Below are positions 10,377 to 22,631 of a DNA stretch of 64,000 nucleotides, in pieces. The notes below the pieces were generated by a model, which was given only the letters and a program-made list of their open reading frames with translations, was not told the origin of the DNA and did no database searches. The stretch covers positions 67,294,108 to 67,358,107 of the forward strand of contig OX393577.1 in assembly GCA_947652605.1 (NCBI GenBank), given 5' to 3'. Positions within the stretch are counted from its first letter, which is position 1. Each line of letters begins with the position of its first letter. A program made the position numbers and the translations under genes. The DNA comes from Elmis aenea (Eukaryota; Arthropoda; Insecta; Coleoptera; Elmidae).

Positions 10377-13137
10377 ATTATTATTATTTTAGTTGTTAGA
10401 AGCCAAACATTTGAAAACAATGTACAAAACGGGTCATCTACTGAACAGCTTATTTAGAACTGCTGATGGACTCAATCTTGAAGTGTGTCCACGACACCGT
10501 TGGAGGTCCAGTCTTTACTTTTTAGCTATTTTATATTTTGTTAAATTCTTACCGGTCGTGTGACTGTTTTTTATAAATAGCTCTAGAATTTAATCGAAAT
10601 TTGCAAAAGAACTTTTAATCATCTAACACTTAGTTGCTTGTAATACGTTAAAAATATCACTTCTTGTGCATTTTGCATAAATTTTAGGGATGAATAAGCA
10701 AATAGGAAGTATCAGGTACCAATAAAATTTAATCACAATCGTTATAACTGTTTTATGCAATTAACTGAACCGAGTTTTAAATAAATTGACACTGGTTATA
10801 ACGTCTTTAGCGTTTGAAGCGATTGTGAGGTGGCCATCCATACAATAAATATTGCAAATACCATACTGATATGAATTTTTTAATAAGCGAACAACAGTTA
10901 TTTGTTATCTTCGTGTGGCAAAATTTCAGTCACGCACTTATAACATAATAATTATTCGTTATAATGCACACAGAGTCGAAGATACCACAAGATGAGTTTA
11001 CTTTACCCTCACGAGGTGTTTTAATAGAATTAAATTACCTGAGTAGCTGTACACGCCAACTCAGGCAAACACTATATCATACAGTTGATTATGAACATGT
11101 CATTATCATAAAATAACATAGTTAATATCTGGTGTTAATAAAAATCCAACGCGAAGCGTTTCATTTATGCAAGAATATAACAAGCGTAGAACGTTCATAA
11201 CACCAGTTAAAATCGTAAAGGCTGCACAATTTGATATTTAAGATTTAATTAGAATTTATGACCAATTTGACTACAGTGTTTTAAAGTTAGAAATAAAAGT
11301 TTCAGCCGAACGTATAACAAGTGAACACTTTATTAATTTTAAATCAAACTTAATGCTAAACGCCAAACGCAAACATGCACTTCAAAATTTGATTCTTTCT
11401 CGACAGAAACTTGATAACACCAACTTTTTTTTCATGGAATTATTGATTGTCCTCACTAATACGCTACTGTGGTAGTGAAAGCTAGCCCATCCTGTATATT
11501 TCCATAGTTTTAAAGTGACCAAATGTTAACTGGTAGTTATATTTAACAGTTATCCTGATGTAAGTTTTTATTGGCCATCTCAGTGACGCCACAACTAACG
11601 ACGCACAGAGCTGCAAAAAGTGTCGAATAAATAATAAAGCAAGAAATATTAAACACTGTTTTATTTTATATCAGGTGATTATGCTTCGGATTTTCTTGAA
11701 CGGGATTGGTAATGAGTACTTCAGGAAAACACTTTAAAGTTTTAAGAGTTTTGTTTCCTGGATGTTATTAACAATTCTCGATATTAAAGAAGTAATACGA
11801 AGGAAAAAATAAGTTTAAAGTTTTAGAAACTGGTGAAAATTGTTTTGTTTTTTATTTTGCTATTTTTGAACAAGACTATTTCATTCAAAAATTGGACACA
11901 ATGAGTTTGTCTCAAATGTTTGTGGTAAAATATCATTTTAGATAAAAAGTGTCATAATATATCATTGAAATCAGAAGACAAAATGCTGTCCGACTATGAG
12001 ATTAAATTTTTTTTTGCTGTATTTAAAAAAATTAAGTTGATGGTTCTGAAGAGACGAAAAATTGTAAGCGTAAGAAATTGCCATGGAGAAGTGCTTCCAC
12101 ATTGTCGATATCTTAAAAAATGTAGGTTGTAGGGCAAAAAAAACAAAAACAATTTTTACAGTTTTTCCTGAACTTTTGAACTAAGACAGCTATGAAAATT
12201 TTCTTTGCAGATATTTGATAAGCAACCTATTTCTCAACTTTGCCCTAATTTAACCGACCTTGTAGCTCTTAAGATAAGCGAGATCCCCATGCATTTACTC
12301 GAATTTGGGACACCCTGTATATCATGTAAATTAAAACTAGAGGCATATTTTATTCTTCAAAGGGCATTCTTCTAGACAGGCATACTTTAAATAACAAATA
12401 CAAGTTTACTATTTTCCACCGACCAGTATAACTTAAACATTTTGCCACACCTACTAATCTCTTATTTACATCGTAGGTCCTAAAGCAAAAAACTAACTGT
12501 ACTTAATATGCAATAGCATACTTGACGTGTAAGATGTACTAGTTCATGTGCTGTAAACCAGTAGCAACAACTTTATCTGTATAGAGATAACCATAACGGA
12601 AAGTTCATGGAAATTTAAAAACTACTGTCAAACACCACATAACAGGAGAACCAAACAAGAATACGTTGAACCAGTTTCATTTGCAGGTTGTAATTTTTTT
12701 AGCTACTTTGAAAAATAATACCGGCAGTGCCTGATTTATTGTATTACTTACTGCATAGTTATCAATTAGTTGTCATTAGGTTTATTTACAAGCATAAAAC
12801 TTGTCTTCCCAATATAATTTATCGTCGTTAACTAGATTAGTACAAGCTTGGATTACTTATTGACTGCAGCATACTTCGGAACAACTAAAAACACGGGAAA
12901 GTACGAAATATATTATGAACTGTGTAATATAAAGAAGTTTATATCGTAGTGTGCTAACTCAACTAGTTATGGAAGCTCATCAGGATACGCAAGATGGTAA
13001 AAGTAAGACCTTTTGTTGCAAACGATATTAAAATTACATTGTACTAAACCCACTAAAATGATTGGTAATTCAAGTACCTACTAAGGTACTATTTATTTAA
13101 TTTTGTATTTATATCAACTAATCAAGGTTTTGATATG
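10377..13137. other. AT-rich intergenic DNA with two ACCCTGTAT-type repeat ends
   Basis: No gene is recognised. Two candidate ends of the ACAGGGTG repeat family lie at about 11487 (CCATCCTGTATAT) and about 12305 (GGGACACCCTGTATAT), both with the motif on the minus strand. The span before the second (roughly 11870-12310) has the character of such a repeat, but its other end cannot be placed. Confidence 0.45.
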
Positions 13138-13430
13138 GTAGATGCAAGATGGAGCTAACCCACGTCACACTGCTGATGTATTCAAACACCTAGAACAAAA
13201 TTTTGGCAAGAGAATCACAAGTCAGATGCAGAACGTTAGACAGACGACGAAATAATTTGATCTCCTTGTTTTCATGGTTTGAACCCTTGGGATTTTTCCC
13301 TTTGGATTTTTCTTGACAACATCAGCAAAGAATCATCACAAACAATTAATGAGCTGTAACCACTCATTCAATCAAAAATTAACGAATCTTTGAATCGCAA
13401 CCTCTAACGATTTGTTGGCGGTTTAATCTG
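13138..13430 (+). pseudogene. Tc1/mariner-superfamily DDE transposase fragment
   Basis: The plus strand reads QDGANPRHTADVFKHLEQNF and RITSQM, a catalytic-Asp block of the 'QDGA-PH-A' kind. After frameshifts come a decayed LNPWDF...L block (parent SPDLNPxDFFLWG) and the region following it (ISKESSQTINEL). Only the C-terminal half of the catalytic domain remains. It resembles the type of the copy at 38006-39105 but is more decayed. Confidence 0.65.
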
Positions 13431-13529
13431 GTTAATGTGTGTGGAATTTTTTTGTTCTAAATTGCTTCCTTTTCTCTCAGAAATTAAATATTTTTCCCCA
13501 CATATTTCGCACTTTTTAAATTTATTACT

Positions 13530-13976
13530 TACTTATGTAGTCACGAGTCCTTCTACTGTTAGGAGTAGGACTGTTGAGTTGTGTTGTGCTGACCTTTTTC
13601 TGTCTTCTGCTAGATTTTTTATGTCTTTCCATTTGATGTTTCTATACGCTGCTGTTTTTCTTCGTCTATCTCTTTTATTTTTTCCCTGTGGCCTTGCTTC
13701 ATGAGTTTTTCTGATCAACATTTCTTCCTTCATTCAATTAATGAGACCCAACCATCCCAGCTGCCTTTCTTGTATTTATGTTTCAACTGATTTTACCTTT
13801 AATTGTTCTCTATAAGTTTCCTTTCAGATTCTCTTTTTTGGTTTATCCTTGGATTTTCCTTAGAAATCTCATTTCAGCTGCATTCACTCGGCTACTATTT
13901 TTATTTGTGAGTGTCCACGTTTCACTTCCGTATAAAAGTGCCGGGGTTACAACCTTTTTTACCACCTTATAATTAA
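13530..13976 (-). pseudogene. RTE-like family-B 3' fragment
   Basis: Minus-strand blocks KKVVTPALLYGSETWTLT and RVNAAEMRFLRKIQG (13976-13845) and, after frameshifts, EEMLIRKTHEARPQGKNK...NLAEDRKR (13733 downwards) are typical of the C-terminal tail after the RT thumb. It ends at about 13530 with TAGAAGGACTCGTGACTAC and a short (TAAG)n tail. The same 3' end recurs at 31160. It is 5'-truncated against the repeat at 13977. Confidence 0.75.
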
Positions 13977-14296
13977 AAAATTTTAACCCACCAAAAAGTT
14001 CTGATAAGAAAACCAACAGGGGTCGCACTTTTCAGCCCCCTGTGGAGGTGGGAGATGATTAAAAATATTACTATGGGAAACCTTTTAATAATTATAAAAC
14101 ATCTACCAAATATTAGTTTCCTAAATGTATCCAAATTTGAGAAATAAAATAAAAACCAATTTTACCTCACCCCTTTAGGGGGGGTGTAACTTCGAAAGGA
14201 GACGCCTAAGGAATTTTTTATGAAAGACCCCCCTTAATTTTCGATAAGAAATCACCTCCTTTTGCAATACTTAAAAAACACCCTGTATAACAAAAT
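13977..14296 (-). repeat. ACAGGGTG-end repeat (MITE-like)
   Basis: A block of different base composition contains runs such as CACCCCTTTAGGGGGGG and ends at about 14296 with AACACCCTGTATAAC, i.e. TATACAGGGTGTT on the minus strand. Several other sites in the window share this terminus. No coding content is seen. The opposite end is not clear because it abuts the RTE fragment. Confidence 0.5.
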
Positions 14297-16125
14297 GTCA
14301 CAATATTACAGGGCGAAAAAATTACACTGTACATTTGCAGATAAGTGGTTTATACCCAAAAATAACTTGTATTTAAGACGTTTTTAAAGATTATTATGAA
14401 TTATTTATACACAAAAACAGAGTTATCAAAAATTCATTTCGACAGAAAAACACTGTATACCTTGACAACGTAAATATGTAATCTTATATCAAAACAAGCA
14501 GTGCTTGTAATAAATTAGTCAACATTGATACCCGATGAAACTTGGAAACTGATCCTCTATCAAGATCAACCGTTTTAATTGAGACGAATTAACTTAAAAA
14601 TCGTTAATTAAAACATTTTTAAACCAACAACTTCGACATAAAATACACTAAATTTGTTGCAACAGAAAATAATTTGTTCGTTTCATAAGTTTCGTCAGCT
14701 CTGGAATAATTGTGGTGCCTCTAAACCACAAACATTTTTTAGACGTCTTGAGAGAATGCTCTGTTAATAGCAGGACTAATTCCTGAGCAGAAGCTTACGA
14801 AATAATTTATTAAAACAGTGCAGACTTTTGTATATTTAGTTAAAATCGAACGGTATCAAGACAAACTAGATTGATTTTTTACTTTAATTAATTTACAGCA
14901 ACTAAATTTTGGATTCCTTTTCAGTCGTAAGTAATTTAATCTTTAACTATATTTATAAAATGATGTATAGCTTTTCTACCAAAGATATGATGGGTGATAC
15001 TTGACTGAACTTCTTCATATTACATTTAGAATAAACCCCTTGAATGATTCATAAAGTTATCAAAAATCAACGATAAATTTCCTTTTTTATGCCAATACCC
15101 AAAGACGTTAAATTTGTGATGGAATTTAACAAACTTGTTTAGACGATTTAAGAACGAAATTATTATAATAAGTAGTTCCTAATAAAAAAAAATCCGTTTA
15201 ATTCATATCGATCAGTTGGCTCCTAAACTTAATCCAGCTTTTAAATTTGCTTGTTCTGTTTTTTGCATTATTCTAGATTAGCCTGGTCGGTTATCACTCG
15301 CCAAAAAAATATTATCTGGAATAATATATGACAACGTATTTAATGAGTGGGTCTACGAAGCTGTTAGGTCGTTAAATTTCTTGCACACACAGAATCATAT
15401 TCGGGTGTCATGCTGATGCAGTATTTGATATATTACAACAAACCATTTTACAGTTAGGCCACTGCGGTCAGATTTTTTTTCTCGCATTGTTTTATGTATT
15501 ATTTATGGCCTAATTAGCGATTTTGACATGCAAGCCTGTGATTATTTTGAAGATTATCACACGTTTACAGTAACGATCAAGATGTTAATATTTAGTTCCA
15601 TTAACAACACTTGCTTAACATGAGAGATAGGAAAGTTTATAAAACCAAAATGTTGTTTCATTAATTTTGAACATTGGACTTCGATTATGAAAAAATTGTT
15701 TAAGCTTTAAACATGGGGTGTTAAAAAACTGCATTTTTTTAATTAACTCACAGATGTGTAAATACGTCTTGCGTCTTGTACATATGTTTAATTAAAATAT
15801 AGATGACATAAGTACAGGAAAATTTTACGCTGTAATAAAATAGTAAAATAATATGGTAAGCAGATAGTTTAACAAGATTATAGGTGTCTGGTTGGTTAAT
15901 TTCTCTACCCTACCATAAACCCATAAAAGCATAAAAATAAATCTGCCAGATCATTACCGTTTCAGACATGATTATGAACGAAAAAAGAACAATAATAGCC
16001 AATTAATGAAGTTTGAAAGTCGGTTTTTGGTTTTAAAAGGCAATATTCACCCTAAATATTAAAATAATCTCAATTTGCTTTTAGCGATCTTTGCAAAAAT
16101 ATTAATGTTACGGGTAAATGAGGTG
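14297..16125. other. AT-rich intergenic DNA, nothing recognised
   Basis: No supported gene or repeat. This is the 3' flank of the tRNA gene, which is transcribed toward it. Confidence 0.5.
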
Positions 16126-16131
16126 AAAAAA
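16126..16131 (-). terminator. RNA polymerase III terminator of tRNA-Gly
   Basis: Six A on the plus strand are T6 on the transcribed strand, starting 5 nt after the discriminator base. This is a standard Pol III stop. Confidence 0.85.
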
Positions 16132-16135
16132 TTAT

Positions 16136-16206
16136 TGCATCGGCCGGGAATCGAACCCGGGCCGCCCGCGTGGCAGGCGAGCATTCTACCACTGAACCAC
16201 CGATGC
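16136..16206 (-). tRNA. tRNA-Gly (anticodon GCC)
   Basis: The minus strand folds into a complete 71-nt cloverleaf with discriminator A at 16136. The acceptor stem GCATCGG pairs with CCGATGC. The D stem is GTTC/GAAT with one G-T pair. The anticodon stem is CTCGC/GCGGG with one T-G pair around loop CTGCCAC, anticodon GCC. The variable loop CGGC has 4 nt, and the T arm is CCGGG-TTCGATT-CCCGG. The internal A box (TGGTTCAGTGG) and B box (GGTTCGATTCC) are intact, and T6 follows. The product decodes GGC and GGU glycine codons. I see no 3' SINE tail, so this looks like a genuine single-copy locus and not a tRNA-derived repeat. Confidence 0.97.
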
Positions 16207-17761
16207 TTCTAGCTACTGAGAAGGTATTTGTAAACACAAATCTATATGAAAAAATATGTGGAGCATAAATTTTATTAACATAAATTTATTTAAACTAATA
16301 CCATTACTTCTTACTTCTATGTAGTTCATCTAAATTTAATACAAAACTGAAGCTGCTCCTCCATTTATTTTTGTTTTAAAATGGTGAGCTTTGGTTTCAA
16401 AGGCGATTGCTCAAAAATGTTAATTAATAGATTTAATAATAATAACGATATAACAATAAATATTGTTAGCTGTAAAGAACATACATAAAATATCTATAGT
16501 ATATGAAAAACAATCATGCAATATTTAAAATACTTCTGGGCAGTTATCAATTTCTTAATAAAATTTTGTAAAGCCCCCCTGACATCCCCAGTTTTTAAAT
16601 TTATTTATTTTTTTTCATTAACCTTAGGCAACGTTATGAATAATACGTTTTCTCAACCAGAAAAAAACACACTTTAAAATCATTTCTAGGGATAAAAAAG
16701 CAGTTGCATAAAAGTATATATACAAAACTCAATTGTAATAGTACTGTAAATCTTGAACAGGATTTTTAATTACAGTGCAAATTAATTGCGCAAATTTAAA
16801 TCAAACTCAGTTATACGAAATTTAACTGTCAAATCTTCGTGAAAAATAATTAAATCCGCAAATCTGCTGATAACTCACTTTGATAATTTAATTATGAATT
16901 TACTTCGTACAGAGAACGATAGACCAAAAACCTACAACTTGAAATATTAATTTAATAAGTCTATAATTAACCATATCTTGATGGTTATTAATTCAAAAAC
17001 TTAACAACATAATAATTTTGGGCTATTACAAAGTAAAAGTCGAATTTATACATTTTTATTATACTTCTCTGAATGATAATTAGTACCAGATCCTTAAATA
17101 AAGTTATAAATTATATATTTTACAAGACAGTTTTGTTACATTAGATTTTAAACGTAATTTTATTTGATACGGCACTTAAACTTTGAAATAATCTTTGAAT
17201 GAGTGTTGTTTAGTTAAGAATCTCAAAAACAGTCAATCAGGAGACATTTATCTCAAGACATGTGTATTTTTTGAATAAATTTGTCTTGATTCTATAGTTC
17301 TTCGCAAAGTTTTAAATATATCTAAGCAATACAACTTACCAGGATAAAATTATCGACACTTTTTATAGTGCAATGTGTTAAAAAGCTTAGGATTATGATA
17401 AATTTATTACAGGTTATAAAAAACTTCTTTTTTATGCTAAATTACTACACTTTAGTGTAATGCTCAATCTCACTGGAGCGAATAATTTTAACAAAACCAA
17501 TTTGCATGTGCATGCATGGATACAATTCATATACAATTAATGCATTATGTGCATTGCTTTGACTATTAAATAGAATGCTTAGTAAAATTTATAGCCATGC
17601 TTTTGTATTATACAATGATCAGCAATGAAAAAGAAAAAGAAAAGTGCCTACTGTTTTTATTTAGGTACTTCATTTATGACATTGGTTACAATGTCCATGT
17701 TGAGGTCCCGATGTATGTCACTGTTTCTGCAATACCAAGGTGCATCAGCGATGCTCCTTAC
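16207..17761. other. AT-rich intergenic DNA, nothing recognised
   Basis: No gene or clear repeat. The open frame at 17597-17866 has no recognisable motif and crosses into the repeat that starts at 17762. Confidence 0.45.
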
Positions 17762-18352
17762 AGCCGTATTCATAGTCCTTCCTTATCTTATCATTTCTTA
17801 ATTGCAACACACGATTTAAAACCTTTCCACGCTACAACCACCTCACTTTTCTGTATGAATAAGTAAACATTCGTAGTCTGCGTCTATGGATGAACAAAGT
17901 TGTTTGAAAAGTCGGCTTTTTAATAAAATTAACCATGGAAACTACTTGATCCAATACTTCGTTTAGTTTCTTAGGCATTGTCTTTATGACAAGCACTTCT
18001 CGGTGCAAGAATCAGTGATTTTTTATTATATTTGGATTGATTGTTTTCGCTTTTGCTGATTACAATACCAAACAAAAATTATTTTACATTGTATTGATTT
18101 TCATTTTGTAAACATTTTTAATTATTTGATTTTTTCGCGGAACACTTGAAGCGGCTTCACGGAGCACCAGTGTTCCGCGGACCACGGATTGAGAACCTCT
18201 GTCTTAAGGATTGAGGAAGCCTCAAGGAAGCTCGCAACCTCCCTTGAGATAAGGTAGCCAATAAGGTTCCTTGTTCGGTCAAGGTAGATTTATGAAACAT
18301 GAAACGAGGAATAAGGAATCCTTATTCTTCAAGGAAGGATTATGAATACGGC
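17762..18352. repeat. Possible TIR element, about 590 bp, with 23-bp inverted ends
   Basis: AGCCGTATTCATAGTCCTTC at 17762 is matched on the opposite strand by AGCCGTATTCATAATCCTTC ending at 18352, one mismatch, with agreement continuing through CTT. The interior carries AAGGATT/AATCCTT-type repeats near the right end but no transposase. No matching TSD was found, so the two ends could instead belong to two separate copies. Confidence 0.45.
18125..18202 (-). repeat. hAT-like terminal fragment
   Basis: Read on the minus strand the block begins CAGAGGTTCTCAATCCGTGG, a typical hAT terminal sequence, followed by CGCGGAACACTGG and a second inverted CGCGGAACACT-like stretch. Only one end is seen. 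Confidence 0.4.
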
Positions 18353-18369
18353 TTTGTGTTTTGTTTTGG

Positions 18370-18810
18370 AATCCCTGGATGACTGGATGATCTAAAAATT
18401 ACTTTGTTTTGTGCATCCCCATAGCTGTATCCCATATGTCCATACGGGCTTTAAAATTTGCTTGTATAGCAAAAGTTTATTACGTAGGGACAGAGGAATT
18501 GCTCTCGATTAGCCAGTACATTTTTTTATATTTGATACCTATTTCTTCCCTCTTTTTCTTGACATGAGCCTTTCAGCGCAGCTTAGTGTCCAAAGTATTT
18601 TGCTGTGTTGAAGTATGGAATTTGTTTATTATTTAAGTTGATTGGTACATGTTCAATTCTCTTGTTGGTAAAATTGTACTGACTTAGTTTCAATTAACTT
18701 TATACGCAATGTTTTTGTCCAGTTGTTGATCTGATTGGCAGCTACTTGCAATATCTTGGATGATTCTATATTGTTTCTTCTACTGTTGATGATAAGAAGT
18801 CATCAATGAA
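18370..18810 (-). pseudogene. Jockey-clade reverse transcriptase fragment
   Basis: Minus-strand pieces in shifted frames match the Jockey RT thumb region in order: INNWTKTLRIK, then ETKSVQF, then NTAKYFG(H), then EEIGIKYKKMYWLI, then MDIWDTAMG (parent TYGIQLWG). The catalytic core is absent. There are several stops and frameshifts. The fragment at 48686 is from the same kind of element. Confidence 0.7.
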
Positions 18811-19833
18811 ACTTAAAAGAGACTTTTTTTAAGTTTTTTCAGGATATTCTGAAACTGGGCACAATAGACATATTTTCATACTTTTTTTTTCTAATTTAAC
18901 TATCCTTTCTGATATCTCTACGTTATGTTTAGTAACACTTCATACATTATCTGCTTTGGACTTTGCAACAGTAATTGTCACATGCAAATCTATAGCTTTT
19001 TAACTGGTTTGTACAATCTATCCTTCAAAATAAATTTTGCACAGCGAGTATATGCATAAACTTCACAATTATAGCAATAATTAACACAGGCTCAATTAAT
19101 TATGCTAATTTTAGCGATTTTTGCGCGCATAATTTAATAATCTTGGTAATTATTTAAAATAAAGTGTTTTAAATATCGCATTACCAAGTTTCAATGTTTA
19201 AATGTTGAATAAATAATGAACAACAAGCCATATCTAATTATTAATTAGAACAAACATGTTTTGCATTTATTATTTATTCATTTTTAGGCATTTTACTTTA
19301 AAAAAAAAACTTGTAATATTGTTGTTTTGCCTTTATAAACAAGTACATCTTCTACATTCTGGAACAAGCACACTCTGCTCTTTAATTTAATTATTATTTT
19401 GGTTAAAAAAAATCTTGATTACACTACCTAACCTACCTACTGCTTTAACTGTATAGCAATTACGATTCAAACATCATGAACAGTTAATTTCAGCAGAACT
19501 TTAAATGTAATTAATTAATAAGGTGATCAATCTCTATATTACCTAATGTGTGTCCTGTTGGACTATATTGATTGATGAGGCTACTAGCAGACAAATTGGC
19601 TGCAGAACTAGTCCATTCGCATAGTTTTTTTTTTATAGTAAAAAGTTTAGTATGAATTAAGCAAATCTATACTGCTATATGCCATAAAAAAACAACGACT
19701 TTGATTTTTTTCGGGTGTAAATCAAAACAGTTTTCAACTCAAGTGGTTACTTTAATACTTCATTTACACGTTTCTTAAGCCTAAATAATGATTATGAGCC
19801 CCTAAATAATGTATTTAATTGTTTTAACATTCG
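18811..19833. other. AT-rich intergenic DNA, nothing recognised
   Basis: No supported gene. Contains A-runs and a short ACCTAACCTACC stretch near 19424. Confidence 0.45.
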
Positions 19834-19956
19834 CATGAAAGTTGTGATAAGGACAAAAATCATAGTCTTTGCATTTGTTCGCGAAAAAATGAAGAAGTGA
19901 TTGCTTATCCAAACGGATTCGATTGATAAGCGATCTTTATAATTATCACCAAACGA
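19834..19956 (+). repeat. Left copy of a direct repeat flanking an RT fragment
   Basis: Starts CATGAAAGTTGTGATAAGG and contains GAAGTGATTGCTTATCCAAA, ending near ATTATCACCAAACGA. It matches 20762-20902 with few mismatches but lacks about 20 nt present there. Confidence 0.85.
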
Positions 19957-20761
19957 ACTATTGTAGGACCTATTGATATTTGCAACCAATAAGAAAGACC
20001 TACAGGATAGAATAGAAAAATGGAGTATAAGTATGAGAAATTTTGGGCTAAAAATAAACACAGAGAAGACAGAGATTACAGAAATTGCAAACAGGATAGA
20101 AGCGATAAAGATACAACTAAGGGAAGAAGAAATAAAAGAAACTAACAGACTAAAATACTTGGGAACATATACGCGACCAGATGGAAGACTTGAGGAGGAG
20201 ACACTAGACAGGATACAAAAAAACCATGGCGCTCCATAGAACCTTGTATAAGCCTTTTTTTTAACAAAAAAGAAATAACAACAAAACAAAAATCCGAATA
20301 TATGAACCAGTCTTGGTACCTATACTCATGTATGGAAGCGAGTCCTGGGTCATAACTAAAAAACTTAAACAAAAATTCGACGCATGTGGGATGAAAGTAC
20401 TTGAAAAAATCGCAGGAGTGACAAGACTAGATAAAATTAGAAGTGATGTGATAAGGAAAGAATTAAAAGTCACAAGTGTAGTGCAAAAAATAGAACGACA
20501 ATTACGATGGTTCGGACATTTGGTGAGAATGGACGAGAGAAGAGTGGTAAAGGAGATATGGGAGATGGAAATAGCCGACAAGAGAAGGAAAGGGAAATTC
20601 AGGAGAAAATGGAATAGAGGAGTGGCAGATGCATCGAAGAAACGAAAACTGACCTGGACTGAAGCGAGACGTAAAGCAATAAATAGAAGTAATTGGAAAA
20701 AGATAGTCACCTCTACACCTATGGTAGATGAGGGTGAGGATATGTAAGTAAGTAAAATTTT
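19957..20761 (+). pseudogene. RTE-like retrotransposon 3' fragment between direct repeats
   Basis: The first part (19973-20239) encodes the end of the RT palm and the thumb (FATNKKDLQDRIEKW, NFGLKINTEKTEI, LKYLGTYTRPDGRLEEE). Frameshifts at an A-run near 20219 and a T-run near 20254 separate it from 20313-20747, which encodes PILMYGSESWVIT, a KVLEKIAGVTRLDKIRS segment and LRWFGHLVRMDERRV. The ORF ends with TAA-rich (GTAA)n at about 20744-20754. The catalytic box is missing, so the copy is 5'-truncated. The flanks are the 123-bp and 141-bp direct repeats. Confidence 0.8.
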
Positions 20762-20902
20762 CATGAAAGTTGTGATAAGGACAAAAACTAGTCTTTGCAT
20801 TTTTTCGCGAAAAAATAAAGAAGTGATTGCTTATCCAAACGGATTCGATTGATTTGCGATCTTGCGGAAATGTGATTTCCCTACATAATTATCACCAAAC
20901 GA
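20762..20902 (+). repeat. Right copy of the direct repeat
   Basis: Matches 19834-19956, beginning at the same CATGAAAGTTGTGATAAGG. It carries an extra GCGGAAATGTGATTTCCCTA near 20863, absent on the left; within it GGAAAT and ATTTCC can form a small hairpin. Confidence 0.85.
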
Positions 20903-21259
20903 TTTGATAGAGATATTGGTTGTGTATCAGCTTTTTTGCATTTTATTTCCATCAATAATGCTAATTTGCTCAATAATCAATGCACTGATGAAGTCTTAAT
21001 ATTCGTTGAATTTTTAAGCAGTAACGCCAGTCGTTTTATTGCTAAGATGTCTTAAGGTTTTTGGAGGTTTTGTCGAAACGAATTAATTTCGAATAACGCA
21101 AGCGACCAGTAGTGGCCAGACCGAGTTGAACAAGAAGATCCTGTTCTTCGTCCCAACCACTTTAGCGATTTTCATAGCTGTCAACATTATTTTGCGCAAT
21201 CTTTGAGGAAAAAAAAAATTCCGTTAACAGTGCTACAGATTGTAAACATCATTGATAAT
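20903..21259. other. Intergenic DNA, nothing recognised
   Basis: No gene seen; base composition rises toward the CpG-rich block that follows. Confidence 0.4.
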
Positions 21260-21790
21260 AAAAAAAAGCCCACGTCGGGTCTTCTTGAGTAGGCGCCGAA
21301 CGGTGGCTACTGAAAATTGACGTTGTATGGGCTCCAGCCACCGCGATACAATTAGCAGAGTGCAGTGGCCAGTGAATCACATCACCTCGGCATTGGCAAA
21401 GAGACTGGTATCAGAGGCCACGGCCGCTACCACTTCTTTGATTTAACAGTTCGCGCTTACGTTGGTCATCTTCAGTACGTCCTAGCGCAGCAGCTCGCGT
21501 GCACCAGGCGAATTCCGGATTACGACCTCGCGCGCGCGTCACCAAACGAGTTTAAATCACAACATGGGAAGAAATTAAGTGTATTCCAAAACTGTGCAAA
21601 CAGACCAAGAAGAAACGCGGATGTCTCAGTGTTTTATTGCATTACCATGTTTGAAGCCGCTGCAAGAAATACGGTCAACCAAACACCACGTGCTTCCCTG
21701 TTATAGAAGAACTACAAACAATATTTGCGCCGCTAAAGAATTAAGTGCGAAAGATATCTTCAAACTTCGGTGCCTTTGATACAATTCCTC
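21260..21790. promoter_or_regulatory. CpG-rich block upstream of the bHLH gene (function unknown)
   Basis: This stretch is markedly richer in G+C and CpG than its surroundings (for example GACCTCGCGCGCGCGTCACC near 21525 and GGCCACGGCCGCTACC near 21416). It contains a CACGTG E-box near 21689. The 113-codon frame at 21365-21706 begins at a non-ATG codon and has no recognisable domain, so I do not call it coding. It ends about 1.1 kb before the bHLH start codon. It could be an enhancer, a distal promoter or an old repeat. Confidence 0.35.
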
Positions 21791-22631
21791 AAAAATAAAA
21801 CCCGTTCCGTTTCGCGATGTTTAAGACAAAACGTAGTGACCCAGTTTTCAGGGATGTAGAGATCGAAACTAAGCTAAGCAAGCAATAAAATCCATCTTTA
21901 AATACCATATTTTACGTGACAAGTATTAATGAAGAAGTTATTAATAAAAAGAAGATAACACCAAGAATATATTGCAACTCCAGTGGACTTGCTGAATGTA
22001 GGTTTACGACCGGACTCAACTATTGAAAATTGACGCTAAATAAGGTTGCAAACTAGATTTACTGGAAGTAAAATCGAGTCATGTAGTGATCCATATAAAA
22101 TCGTGCTATTGTCGACTCAAAAATTAGCGTGAAATATTCCCCCGAACGAGAAATATTAACAGGCAATTAAACTACTTAAGAATTATTATCGGAAATGTAA
22201 GTCAGTGAACTGTTAATCGTTTGGCAAATACTTATGAATAAATTTGAATTGGTTAAAGGCTCGCAGGAAAGCGCGGGCTACATTTTTACCTATATTTAAA
22301 TTATACTACAAATATTATCTCACTACGCTAGAAGACCCCGTTTAATTTCTTTGCAACAATTCCAACTTTCTAAAGTCGTTTTGTTGATGGCGCGCAATAA
22401 AAATCTTCGAAAATTAAGTTAACAGTAAAGTGAATCATAAAAGGTAACAGTTATTAATTAGAAAACAATCTAAACATTCCGAACTAATTTTGCTCGCATG
22501 CGTGCACACTGCAACGACCAAAAAAAATCCAGTTTTACTGCCTGTCGCGGTGTTTTCACGAAGATGACATGTTCTGGTAAATTAATCGACGTAGATTTCA
22601 CGAAGCTGATGTCCGAAGTCGTACCAGAAAC
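21791..22631. other. 5' flank of the bHLH gene
   Basis: Non-coding. No intact ORF or repeat was recognised. As the flank of a developmental regulator it probably holds cis-regulatory elements, which cannot be assigned by eye. Confidence 0.4.

Noticed and set aside
16136..16206. tRNA-derived SINE instead of a tRNA gene
   Set aside because: All stems pair, discriminator and Pol III terminator are in place, and there is no SINE body or tail.
20142..20800. Minus-strand frames (up to 179 codons) opposite the RT fragment
   Set aside because: Complement of the RT coding sequence, rich in F/L/S as expected of such shadows.
21365..21706. 113-codon frame in the CpG-rich block as a gene
   Set aside because: It starts at a non-ATG codon, has no recognisable domain, and its openness is expected from the higher G+C content.
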